Source of the DNA: Phoronis australis
Taxonomy: Eukaryota; Phoronida; Phoronidae
DNA: 40,758 nt
NCBI GenBank assembly: GCA_002633005.1
Contig: NMRA01000961.1
Location: 4,124-44,881 of the forward strand
Direction: 5' to 3'
The notes below the pieces were generated by a model. It saw only the letters and a list, made by a program, of their open reading frames with translations. It did not search any database and was not told the DNA's origin. The translations under genes were made by a program, and so were the position numbers. Positions 11,261 through 20,576 of this stretch are shown in pieces (the first letter of the stretch is position 1; the number at the start of each line of letters is the position of its first letter).

Positions 11261-11509
11261 ATTGGTCAGGCCCGTCACGGCCGGCCGGATTGACTCGTTA
11301 TCCCGACCAGTGGCTCGGAAACTGATCAGACATCACATAAACATAAACCAGCCAAAGTTGGAAACTAAACTTCTAGTCAGGAAAATACTATACTAGTGAG
11401 CCAAAGTAATGTGCACGTGATTGTGTTGGTGAATTAGCTACGAAACTGCAAATCTACTTATTCGTCGGGGCCGCGAATTTAGATTCCGCTTTGTCCACAG
11501 CACCGTCAG

Positions 11510-11756
11510 CATGCGCACACCCAGCCTTCAATATGGGGGGCTCGAATTTCTGACGTTGTGGACCTTTTGGTAACAAAAAAGCGGGTGAGCTAAAAAAAAA
11601 ACGGGGCACCACTGTGAACTGCGCGATTGTGCTTATTTAGAGGACTTTAGTCTCATTTTTTCGGACTTTTTGTTTCCCGGAGGCGGACCTTTTTGTCCAC
11701 TTCTCCACTTTGCCCTAGCTCGTTCGAGCCCCTGAGCCCCCCTGGGTGCGCGCATG
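11510..11756. mobile_element. 247-bp non-autonomous DNA element with GTCAG target duplication
   Basis: The left end is CATGCGCACACCCAG and the right end is CTGGGTGCGCGCATG, inverted copies with one mismatch. GTCAG occurs immediately on both sides (11,505-11,509 and 11,757-11,761). The homologous place in transposon copy A (5,218-5,222) has a single GTCAG and no insert, so the empty site is directly visible. Subterminal GC-rich blocks (GGGGGGCTCGAAT near the left, GAGCCCC near the right) are also partly inverted. It encodes no protein. A 5-bp duplication is compatible with Transib-like or other families, and I do not assign one. Confidence 0.85.
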
Positions 11757-12105
11757 GTCAGGGCAGAAGCTGTACATTGACAATAATTATTTGAATAATG
11801 TAAATATAAATATAAATAAAGATTCCCCTAACACCTGGCCGTGGGATGGAAATCGAGTTGTTTCACAACAGTTTCTGCCATCTAACACTAAATTAGCATG
11901 AGCTCACACGGCCTCGGTGTCCAGTCAATTAGTTTTATTGCACTTAAAGCCGGTAACGCAGGGATTTATTCATTGCTGGCTTCTCAAATCATGTTTGCAC
12001 TCAGGAACACTCCAAAGGCATTACAAATTGCATCTAATGAGACATACTTTGTTTCAGTTTTATATAAGTATTGGCTAGGGTGAGAATAATTCATTTTGAA
12101 ACAGA

Positions 12106-12504
12106 ATGCTCTGTAATAAACGCCAACATGGCAACTCGCAATCCACGCGACTTAGTCGACGAGAGCTCATCAGTCCCGACGAAGACTTCGCCGGTGGATC
12201 GTTAGGTTTCACAGGCTATCAGTTCGAACAGGAATACAGTGATGAAGAAATACTAAAGAGGCGCCGTGAACAAGCTCAGACAACGGAGCGTAGGGATATT
12301 TATTTGGCAAGCTGGGATTCGTCAGGCACTCACGCGGCTGTCGACCACGGCTGCAGGCCACAAACAAGGAGATGTTCCACGGCCTCATACTTGCTATTTA
12401 CAGCGTACTTTTCATTCTTCACTACTGCGATCCACTTCCTAAACATTTCGGACTCTCGAGGAAGTCCAAAATACGATCTTCCCGCTTTCCTCGCAGCTGC
12501 ATAG
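12106..12504 (+). other. Plus-strand open frame within transposon copy B
   Basis: A 132-codon frame. Residues 25-60 are acidic then basic (GYQFEQEYSDEEIL followed by a KRRRE stretch) and are partly conserved in copy A, where the frame is interrupted upstream. The acidic/Arg-rich part resembles N-terminal segments of large uncharacterised invertebrate protein families, but that resemblance is from memory and weak. The 3' half of the frame is antisense to the THAP fragment on the other strand and is probably a shadow of it. It could be a captured host exon or non-coding. Confidence 0.25.
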
Positions 12505-12554
12505 CTCGCACAAGCGGGAACGATGCACCGCAACATAGCGGCATTCACTCTCAT
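12330..12554 (-). pseudogene. THAP-domain fragment of transposase, copy B
   Basis: The 74-residue frame contains RCIVPAC (residues 9-15, first Cys pair), YFGLPRESEMFRKW (spacing and Trp typical of THAP), NEKYAVNSKYE, and VCGLQ (third Cys near residue 65). In THAP zinc fingers the pattern is C-x2-4-C, W, then C-x2-H followed by Phe. Here the His position is Gln in both transposon copies and the usual Phe is absent, so zinc binding is doubtful. Either the domain is dead or the last ligand comes from a downstream exon. The rest of a transposase was not found. Confidence 0.6.
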
Positions 12555-12721
12555 TTAGTGCAGATGAACCACTGACGTCGCTGGCGTCGTTTCTCACCTT
12601 CCTCACAGGTTAACGAGACACCTCTTGGCAAGATAAGGTCGACCGTGTGCGAGGCGATGTGGATATAGACCAATTAATAAGGCAAAAAAGACTAATTAAA
12701 TCGGGTGGCATTCTCCTTTTA

Positions 12722-13621
12722 TTCAGTTCAAGTTTTTCAGTGGTCCATTGGCGGTGCACTGCAGGGGGTTGAGGGGGCTTTAGCCCCCACTTTTTTCAGT
12801 GCTGCGCCCTCTATACACCTCCGACTTGACAATACCAACTACTCACGAGGGGAAGTTGAGATTTCAAATTCATCAAAAACACAAAACATTCGTGCACAGC
12901 ACAGGAGCTGTCTTGTAAGAAATGGCGATGCGTCACTGAACTTAGTTGAAGGCTGAAGGCTGACTTGCAAAAATTCGAAGCATCATCAGATCACCATATC
13001 GCAAAGAAGGACACTAAACGCTAACAGTGATATTCATGAATGTATTGATTTTTAAAGAAATAGACTAAAGAAATTCAAAAATTTACAAATCGTAGATCGG
13101 ATCGAAAAAGAAATTCAAGCCATTGCCCGTAAATTTGGAAAGATTGTCTTTGCATTTCCTTGATGTTTGTAGTTCCCAGTCGTGTTGTGCAATGAATTTA
13201 GCTTCTTCTAAACCGAATCGTTTGCTTGACATTCCCGTGCATACTGCAAAGGCTGGACACGTCGTGACTCAGTGACGCACCACGTTAAAAATAAGGTGTT
13301 GGCTGCCCGCGTAGAATCCGCGCACAGTGATTGACGGGAAAAGAACTTGAATTGCAGGAGTTGAAGTGTGTGCATTTTTGGGACACGCGTTCCATAGCAT
13401 TTTCCCCAGCCGCCCGGCGGCAGAAGCTGGACCAGTGGCTGTGTTTCAACAATGAATTTTGATACAGCTCTGTAGGCCAAGGATTTCGCGATCATATCTT
13501 TCAAAAAAACTTCAGGAAATGACCGTATTAAAATAAACTTTTCCCGAAACTGGGTCAAACAAAACAACCTTGGAGCCAGAACACGGGTGTCGGGTTCGAG
13601 TTAAGCCGCACGTCTCAAATG
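12722..13621. other. No recognised gene; short G/C-run inverted motif at its start
   Basis: Near 12,763-12,795 the sequence GAGGGGGCTTTAGCCCCC forms a short perfect-stem hairpin and resembles the GC-rich subterminal blocks of the 247-bp element family. The remainder has a 119-codon minus frame (13,208-13,567) with no recognisable motif and no splice support. Confidence 0.4.
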
Positions 13622-13725
13622 AATCATAGCGGAGCTGACCAGCGACTAGCATTAGTCCTTTGAATTGCGTATAAATCATAGCGGAGCTGACCAGCGACTA
13701 GCATTAGTTCGTCGAATTGCGCATG
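13622..13725 (+). repeat. Tandem duplication of a 52-bp unit
   Basis: Two adjacent copies (13,622-13,673 and 13,674-13,725) begin AATCATAGCGGAGCTGACC and match closely over the first 36 bases, with several differences in the remainder. This is a recent local duplication with no coding evidence. Confidence 0.85.
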
Positions 13726-14041
13726 CATGGATCGGACTTCCCGGCGACTCGGACGCCACGACACCTGCCACCCGTGGCGGGAGCAGCTAATTTCTTGACT
13801 AACACCTGCTTCTAAATCTGGATTTAAGCAAAATGTCAAAGTCCACGCTTACACATATGCAAGCGTATCCAAATATAATTAAATGTATTTTCATGTGAAA
13901 CCATTCAATGTTCTTTGAACATTGACTTGTGTGAGTTCTTAATTTTCTTAGATCTGCCCAATCAGGTAGAACTGCGTTTCAAGTCATTCGCTACAGGCAC
14001 CGGAGGGTTCAAATTGGAAGTTCGCGTCGTATGCCATCGTA

Positions 14042-14088
14042 TGACGTCATATGACGTAGGAGATGCGAGCCTCATTTGCATATATAAG
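14042..14088 (+). promoter_or_regulatory. Promoter-like cluster: CRE, octamer, TATA
   Basis: A full CRE palindrome TGACGTCA (14,042-14,049) is followed by a half site TGACG (14,052-14,056), an octamer ATTTGCAT (14,074-14,081) and TATATAAG (14,081-14,088), all within 47 bases and in an order usual for a compact Pol II promoter. No recognisable coding exon follows on the plus strand; the next frame (from about 14,088) is short and featureless. It could be a mobile-element promoter, a host promoter or coincidence. Confidence 0.35.
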
Positions 14089-14099
14089 TGACATCTGTT

Positions 14100-14944
14100 G
14101 GTTCAAAAAAGAGGATCATGCTCGAGTACATGCCTGGGAAGAGGCATCTTTTTAAGGGTAAAACAAGTCATGTTCAAAGCATCCTAGTGCCATTAATATG
14201 CAGTCTTTGGGGACCAAAGTGGTGCCATTTTATAGCTAAAGAGTTAAGCTTTCAAACACAATGCTTGGATTCCAGACGACTTTAACATTTACTTTTGAAA
14301 TCACTTTTGAATATCCGTTAAAATGCGCTAAAACAGTTGTCCCTTCCTGGTTATCTCTTCCTGCTAGGAGGTTATTATGGCATTGTCTGGCAACAAAAAT
14401 AACACAAAACACTTGAGACTGGGAAAAATTTGTGCCTCAATGATTGAACCATTGACTAATGTTGTAAAATATAGCTTGTTTGCATAATACAACAGAAATA
14501 CGTTATAGTACAAAACAATACATGTATAATTGAATGATCTCTGTGAATGTGCACACAGACTGTATGAAAATAATAGGTTATTCTGACAGCGTTTATCAGG
14601 TAGTATGAGAAAAATACATGATGATGACCAAAGTAGGTACTTTCTGTGACTTAATCAACAAAAAAGATTCACTTTTTAATAAACAAAACGAAATAACGGG
14701 GTTGGAGGTCATTTCAGGGTTGACTTGTCAAAGAACTATCCAACGTTATGCATTCAGTGTTGCTGATGTTACTACAGTTTGTCACAGCTCACATTTCAGT
14801 ACAGTTTGACCCAGCATTGCAGCACAATCTCAGTTTCCCAACACACATGTTCGTTTTGCACTTGCAGAAGTGAATTATTGAACACTAGCCTCAATTCACT
14901 TTCTTATCTCTTAGTCGGGCACAAACTACAACAGTGAGTAGCCT
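14100..14944. other. No recognised gene; holds the inverted 31-bp repeat
   Basis: Contains the reverse-complement copy of the 7,586 repeat at 14,335-14,365 (AGTTGTCCCTTCCTGG...). Two short plus-strand frames here (14,088-14,285 and 14,618-14,809) have no recognisable motif. Confidence 0.4.
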
Positions 14945-15202
14945 TTACAGTCGTTTCTTAAGAATGTCTGTCCAAATAACTTCATGCACACCAGCTTTCT
15001 GAAGAACAGCTTCAAAGTCTTGCTTTAGTTTTGAAAGGCAAATGACATCTCCATGTGTTAGAAGCTTTGATTCAATGACCTCCAAACAAAACTGTAGGAA
15101 AATATCTCTGAAATTTGTGGATTTGTCAATCTTCACAATCTTTGTCTTTCTATTTTTATAGCATGACGATCTGTGGTAGTTGACTTCTAAGACACAAGGT
15201 CT
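14945..15202 (-). pseudogene. Relic of an uncharacterised YHRSCY-type invertebrate protein
   Basis: An 86-codon minus-strand frame, open from about 15,202 to the stop at 14,945, reads VLEVNYHRSSCYKN near its start, then FLQFCLEVIESKLL, SKLKQDF and ends DILKKRL. This order (a Tyr-His-Arg-Ser-Cys-Tyr motif, a helix with EVIE, then a K-K-R-L end) is familiar from a large, repetitive family of uncharacterised proteins in invertebrate genomes, often thought to be carried by mobile elements. Compared with my memory of the family there is one extra Ser in the motif. A stop lies just upstream and no good splice acceptor is visible, so it is probably a decayed fragment. Confidence 0.35.
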
Positions 15203-15436
15203 TTAACTTTGAATTTAATTTGCATATTCAGGACTCTGGACTGAGCTGTTGCTTGCGATACAAGTCCAACTGAAAAACCCCAAGCTGTTAACACAAAAAT
15301 TACCTGAAACACTGTTGTTGTGTGCTGTTTCTCCAAGTGCTGTCACCAGCTAGAATGCATCCCCATCGATAATTTCGACCCCTAATCAAGAATCATCTCG
15401 GATGCCGGGTCCCCGAAGTTGATAAGGCTTCGGTCA

Positions 15437-16546
15437 TCACTTAGAGTGCCACCTGTTGTCTCGCTGTAACCGTAACCACGACGACGCCTCTTCAGCAGAT
15501 CTCGTCACTGACTGCACCAAAGTTTTCCTCGACACTGTGCTGATACCTAGGAACTTCATCAACCTCCACATGCTTCTCCCAATGAAACCTCTGCATCCTA
15601 CTTCGACTGGCAAACAAAAACACTTCCAACCAGCTACTGAACAATCATGGGAAAGTTCTGTATACTTAAGCCTTTTCCTCTCGTTGGACTCTACCATTCG
15701 GGATTCCCATGGTACTGTAAGTTCTACTATGATGACCGTCTTTGTACCATCTGACCATAATACCAACTCAGGCAGGAGTGTCGTCATCACTATATGGCTC
15801 GGGAATACTGCCAACAGCCCTACATCCACTATCATCTTCCAATCACTCGCTGTAGTCAACACTCCTGCATCTTTCCTCTTCCCTAATGCACCTTCTCTGC
15901 AAAATGATATTAGTGGGCTTTCAGTGTTGCTAACCACCTTCCTTCTTTCTAGATCCAAAATATGCGCAATCACCTTGAGAATCTTGTCATGTCTCCACTT
16001 GTATTTGCCTTCTGCCAAAGCCGACTTACAGGATGACAAAACGTGCTGTAAAGTGCCGCGCTCCCCACAACTGCTGCAAGAATCGTCTTCTATCCTTCCC
16101 CATAACTTCAGGTTTGTCGGACTAGGGAGTACGTCATACACAGAGCGCAGGATAAAACTTAATCTGTACTGGTCACATGAAATCAGGTCGTTCGCTGTAA
16201 TGCGCCTACTGTGAACCCCCTCCCATGCTGTCCAGGCGCCCTGCTTTCTCAAACCAACAGCATGAGAAAAGCGCTTCTCCTCTTCCTGATGACGTACTTC
16301 TTCTAACACCATAGAAAGACGCTCTTTCCCTCTAGTTGTCTTCCACCTCTTAAACGGTTTCATGCCAAGGCCTTCACTTCCTCTAGAAACTGCCCCTACT
16401 AAATCTTTATGGTTAAGCCTGCTCTCTCCTGATGCTACTTCCTCCTCTGGACTCCACTTCCTTCCCGCAAAAACGTCAATCTTTACACCACTGATGTCAT
16501 CATCTTTCGAGTCCCTCAGAGTCAGGAAAGTCCTGCACTTAACGAC
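15437..16546 (-). pseudogene. LINE zinc finger and restriction-like endonuclease region
   Basis: Open for 369 codons between a stop at 16,547-16,549 and the terminal stop. Counting from the internal Met at 16,363, residues 96-112 are CSSCGERGTLQHVLSSC, a C-x2-C-x7-H-x4-C finger, followed by the RHDKIL motif at 124-129. The nuclease part shows LPELVLWSDG (196-205) and VELTVPWE (213-220). In this family the finger binds nucleic acid and the nuclease nicks the target site. The expected Pro-Asp of the nuclease core reads Pro-Glu here, which probably reduces or abolishes cutting. The frame is long only because it decayed less than the RT part. The 252-codon plus-strand frame opposite it is a shadow. 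Confidence 0.8.
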
Positions 16547-16549
16547 TTA

Positions 16550-17891
16550 AAACTCTCCCACAATAGATTGTGTAGGTAGGTTTACTGCTGAAGACCTCAT
16601 GTACAGGCCCAACCTGGTGAAACTTGGCGGGATGCCTTACCACTTGCGCAACCAGCGGCTAACCAAGCGCTCCATCCTCTCCGCTGCTATAATAGGTAGA
16701 TCGTACACTGTCAAAGGCCACATGACCTTTGGGAATAGACCAATCTGGTAACACCACACCTTAAAGCGGCCAGGTAGTCCTGTAAACTTTTCAGCGCTGC
16801 TTTTACATGGTCTCCATCCTTCAATGTACTGTCATACTCTTTCCCCAGATACTTCACTGACTTATGAGACACCGAAGGTATCACATCTCCATCCACTTTG
16901 AAAGCAAAATGTGAGTTAATCTTCCCTCAAACAAGCACTAAACTCCTTCATTTTGCTACTTTGAACGCCATACGAGCCCACCTGGCTAGATCACCCAAGG
17001 CATTTAAAATAAGGCCTGTCCCTAATGCCGACAGTGTTGTAACAGTAAGATCATCCACATATGCTCGACAACTTGGTAGACGCTTGTTCTGCAACAAAGG
17101 TCCCCTCCACCCATTGGATGCTCGCTTAATCATAACGTTCATGGCCATCACAAACAGAATTATTGAAATTGTGCACCCAGTCATGATCCCCTTCTGCAAA
17201 GGTTGCCACTCCGTTGTAAAACCGTTAACTGAGAATCTCATTCTTGCTCCCGTGAAGTATTTGCTGATGAGAGAACGCAGATCTTCCGGCAAATGATACA
17301 TACACATCGCCTTCTCTATAAGCTTGTGTGGCATCGACCCATAAGCATTGGCCATGTCAAGCCATACCACAGACAGGTCTTTCTTCAATTTCTTTGCATC
17401 CTTGATTAACTCTGTGATCACGCAATTGTGTTCTAAACAGCCAGAGTAGCCGGGAATGCCTCCCTTCTTCACTGATGGGTTGATGTAAATGTTCTCCAAC
17501 AAATATGTCGTTAACCTGTCTGCCAGCACAGCGAAAAAGACTTTCCCCTCCACATCCAGTAACGACATAAGACGGAAGTCACCAATCTTCACAGAGCCTT
17601 TGCCTTTCGGAATGTACACCCCTTCTGCCTTTCCGCATCACCAAGGCAACTCCTTCGAGTGCCAAATAACTCTCAACAGCTTCCAAAGGCGGTGTAATAA
17701 CCATGGACACTTCTTATAAACTACATACGGTAGCCCGGATGGGCCTGGAGCTGATCCCGACTTGGCGTTCATGACCATCTTTCTGACATCACAGAACTTA
17801 AAATCGCCAACCTCTAAAGGCACACTCGGAAATTCTTCTTCATCCGTCCATTCAAAATCTTCCAAAGGTTCCTCGCGCCGACTGTCACTAA
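16550..17891 (-). pseudogene. LINE reverse transcriptase, disrupted
   Basis: Reading N to C on the minus strand: KSGSAPGPSGLPYVVYKK (RT start), then LDMANAYGSMPHKL (motif A with catalytic Asp), GIMTGCTISIILFVMAMN (motif B), AYVDDLTVTT (motif C with both catalytic Asp) and a thumb region containing YLGKEYDSTLKD. Breaks include an in-frame TGA at 17,638-17,640, TGA at 16,948-16,950 with another seven codons on, a frameshift near 16,760 and TAA at 16,637-16,639. The catalytic residues themselves are intact, so inactivity is due to truncation and nonsense changes. Confidence 0.85.
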
Positions 17892-19445
17892 TTTAAAATA
17901 TAACTATGAGTGAGCTGGTATGCAGGAACTGGTCCACCACCAGCCTAAAAAATTACATGACGCCTTATCAGTCGCCTAAAAATGTTGATCAGCTAACAAT
18001 TAGATTAGCTGATGCAACTGAAAATAAATCAGCTGATATACCAGTGCAGTGAATGAAATCAGATGCTCATACCGTACTCAATTGATTTACAGATAAGGTA
18101 ATCAACGTTTGACGAAATGGACAGTGGCTACCACCGTCCTCAAATTACGACGGGGACGCTGGCCGCTTATGTTTACAAAAAATTGAAAAGAGGTTCACCC
18201 TATCTCAGGATTACAGCAGGGATAAAGGCCACTTGGGCATGTTGGTTGCAACCATCTACCACATTTAGCTTCTCAAATTTTTTTGACTTGAAGTGCTTAA
18301 AATTACACCCACAGTATAACACCATACGATTATCCACTGACGCAAGCAGTGTCGATGTGGCAACTGAACAAAGGAGTGTTTGAAAAACAGGATTGCAGGA
18401 TTATTTATTAAAACTTGGAACAATTGGAAACGTTAACAGCCTCCTCGAAGGCATCTCTCTACGCGGTACTTCTAAACTTATAGAAACATGACTTAAGGTT
18501 TATCCAGTGTGATACATAATTTGCTGAGAAGCATCCGGCATATGGAGTACCTATGATATGATCACCGTCTCTACTGGGTCAGTAATATTGTCTAAAGCCT
18601 AGGTAGCCAAGGGGCTGAACAAGTTAAAAAAAACAACTGGTGATAATATTGACACTCTTTGAAAACACCAACAGGTCTTTCAACAACACGTACCTGTTTT
18701 TCAAAGGTATAAAGTTGTTACTTCTTTCTCTTTCTTGAAATGGGGTCCATATTACACTGTTCCTGCTAAAAAATGGTGCACTCATGTTTCAGAGTGTTCC
18801 TATCTTGATCAGTTTAATTGGTTGTTTCAGATTTTGGAAGTCTAATTGATTTTCTTGGGAAATTTTGTGTAACATCTATATCACTTTCAGCAGCTTCAGC
18901 TTTAGTACTACTGCTGGTGTCTTGAAACCTTGCTACGCCTTCCTACAGGTATGTCCTTTCATTTTTTGGTCTGACACTTGGTCTTCTACAGCAGTATACT
19001 GAGTGTGTATAGGCTATACCAGGGCATACAGCTGTTTTTTGCACAAACGTTTGTGACACCTTTTCTTTTTGATCTACTGATCTACAGAGTTCCACAGTCC
19101 ATCCGCTTTTGTCAGGATGCTTCTCTAAGCTTCTTCAGGCTCTGGCATCACAATTTTGTGCTGTTTGATCAACCTTGAATTATACAGGCATCACACTCCA
19201 TGGGAGCAGCCATGTTGAAGTAACTAACCACTACAATACCAGCTGGCTATCTGATTGGTCAATTCAATAGAAAAGCGCAAGCAGGTGGCAGGAATGTGCA
19301 TAAATGCAAGTGTAAACGTGGGAACTTTTTGGAATTTTATTTATAGGTGTATTAGCTAGACACATAGAAAAAATAGGTTGCCTCCCCCAAGTACTCACAA
19401 GGATGAACGCTATGAGACCTGGCTTACCGACTATAGATCACGGGG
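17892..19445. other. No recognised feature
   Basis: AT-rich DNA with an 88-codon plus frame (18,117-18,383) and a 66-codon plus frame (18,978-19,178) that show no motif. It lies downstream of the last recognised FN3 exon on the minus strand, so it could contain unrecognised 3' exons or UTR of that gene. Confidence 0.4.
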
Positions 19446-19526
19446 TAGTCAGTTGAGAATAAGTCAGTTTAAGTTTAACTGATTTGAGTTGAACCTACAC
19501 CTGTTTTGAGTTGAGTTTAAGTTGAG
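19446..19526. repeat. Degenerate GAGTTGA/AAGTTTAA repeat
   Basis: Short irregular tandem copies of GAGTTGA and AGTTTAAGTT. Simple-sequence DNA about 250 bp beyond the last FN3 exon. Confidence 0.6.
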
Positions 19527-19776
19527 TCGTGATACAGCTACAGATATAACAGATACAGCATTGGTAAACGGACAGCTACATGTATATAGACAACGGGTTT
19601 TTGAGCCAACGAGCGTAACTGTTCCTGAAAGTGAGTGAATAGTTTATCACAAGTCAGAGCTTTGCAACAATGTTTGGAGCATAGAACAGACATGACATCG
19701 ATCGTTTTGTTTATGTTGACCGTCAAAATACGATTGATGTTAGACCTATAGGCAAGAACGTGTAACAAACCCTCAC

Positions 19777-20041
19777 CTGATTCACCCGTTTGAAATGCTA
19801 TCGGCGATGAAGCTACATCATCCCACCCTGCCTTGACTGTTGTTATGGTGACATTATCCTCAGTTACAGAAGTCAAGTTAGTGCAACGTTTGCTGGTAGC
19901 AGTCTTATCTGCTATGAAGTGATGTTTTCCGCAAGACACTTTGTAGCTACAGTGTACCTTTATTTCCAGCTGCTGCGGTCCAATTTACATTAATTGTTGC
20001 ATCACCTTCAACCAGAGAGACAATAGTAGCTGCAGCCAGTT
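19777..20041 (-). pseudogene. Fibronectin type III exon, frameshifted (third in the series)
   Basis: The acceptor is TTTGTTTTCAG just above 20,041 and the donor is CAG|GTGAGG at 19,777/19,776. The exon starts LAAATIVSLVEGDATINVNW, the A-B strand region and Trp of an FN3 domain, and ends with YKVSCGKHHFIADKT, KRC and VTITTVKAGWDDV. Between the Trp and the YKVSC block the frame shifts. The exon is 265 bp, one more than a multiple of three, while its two siblings are 258 and 240 bp. Using it would disrupt the protein, so it is a dead exon or holds a sequencing error. It was originally a phase 1-1 cassette like its neighbours. Confidence 0.7.
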
Positions 20042-20438
20042 CTGAAAACAAAGTGGCATAACCTCTTACATGTACATGTGTCCATGTCTAACCCTGTTAA
20101 AACACGGTGCTAAACCAAACAATGGTTTAACGATTTCATCATTTTTTGTCAGATTAAGCAAACTGCTATCAGAGCAGCTTTGTGTTATAAGGACACTCTT
20201 GAGCATTCAACAAAATGAAATGGTAACCAAGAAACAGTTCTGTGCAGAAGACACTCTTCTTGCTTTGACATGCTATTTCATAAAGATAATTTACACACGT
20301 TAACAGATCTGGTATAAGCAGAATCGTGTTTTCCTTCACGTGTTACTAAAATTAACTACACATCTATTTGTTAATTTGATAACGTTTGTAGTGTTGCAAC
20401 TGCAAATTTAAAATACAGTGATTACAGTTCAGAGATCA
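20042..20438. other. Intron between FN3 exons, 5' part of spacer
   Basis: Intronic with respect to the minus-strand FN3 series. Nothing else recognised apart from a featureless 77-codon plus frame. Confidence 0.5.
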
Positions 20439-20576
20439 GTTGCATAAAAGTTATACGACTTGTGGCAACAATGACGTCGCATTATCACGCACACCTTGTT
20501 ATTGTTGAACAATGCACCTGACGTCATGCAACAATCAAACTTATACAGCGGATAACTTTTGAAGCTTGATGCAACT
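20439..20576. repeat. Imperfect foldback element in FN3 intron
   Basis: It starts AGTTGCAT and ends ATGCAACT, and the arms pair imperfectly over much of the length (AAAGTTAT on the left with ATAACTTTT on the right, GGCAACAATGACGTC with GACGTCATGCAACAA). The segment is about 138 bp and has the shape of a MITE or foldback repeat. TGACGTC occurs in both arms. No target duplication is clear. Confidence 0.55.

Larger units (their letters stand above)
9605..12717 (-). mobile_element. Kolobok/T2-type DNA transposon, copy B, interrupted twice
   Basis: Same element as 4,791-6,139, in the same orientation: it starts AGGAGCATGCCACCC after TTAA (9,601-9,604) and ends GGGTGGCATTCTCCT. The right TTAA has decayed to TTTA (12,718-12,721). 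Homology to copy A runs to about 9,873, is broken by roughly 1.47 kb of unrelated DNA, resumes near 11,345, is broken again by 11,510-11,756, and then continues to the end. Removing the two insertions gives a length close to copy A. The minus-strand THAP frame is better preserved here than in copy A. Confidence 0.8.
15380..17891 (-). mobile_element. 5'-truncated LINE with C-terminal restriction-like endonuclease
   Basis: On the minus strand the order is reverse transcriptase, then a CCHC-type zinc finger, then a restriction-enzyme-like endonuclease. That is the layout of LINEs of the R2/R4/NeSL/Hero kind, which have the nuclease after the RT. Homology starts abruptly near 17,891 inside the RT N-terminal region, so the 5' part is missing, as is usual for LINE copies. 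The 3' tail beyond the stop at 15,437 is short and its end is uncertain. At least five stop codons and one frameshift make it inactive. Clade not assigned. Confidence 0.8.

Noticed and set aside
13208-13567. A 119-codon minus-strand frame as a gene
   Set aside because: No domain, no splice signals in suitable places, no repeat elsewhere in the window; length is within what chance allows.
7586-14365. A single 6.8-kb transposon bounded by the exact 31-bp inverted repeats
   Set aside because: The interval contains an independent Kolobok-type copy with its own ends and nested insertions, and no transposase or long frame of its own, so one large element is not supported.
15456-16214. A 252-codon plus-strand open frame
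   Set aside because: It lies antisense to the well-supported zinc-finger and endonuclease region of the minus-strand LINE; its composition shows no domain and it is a shadow.
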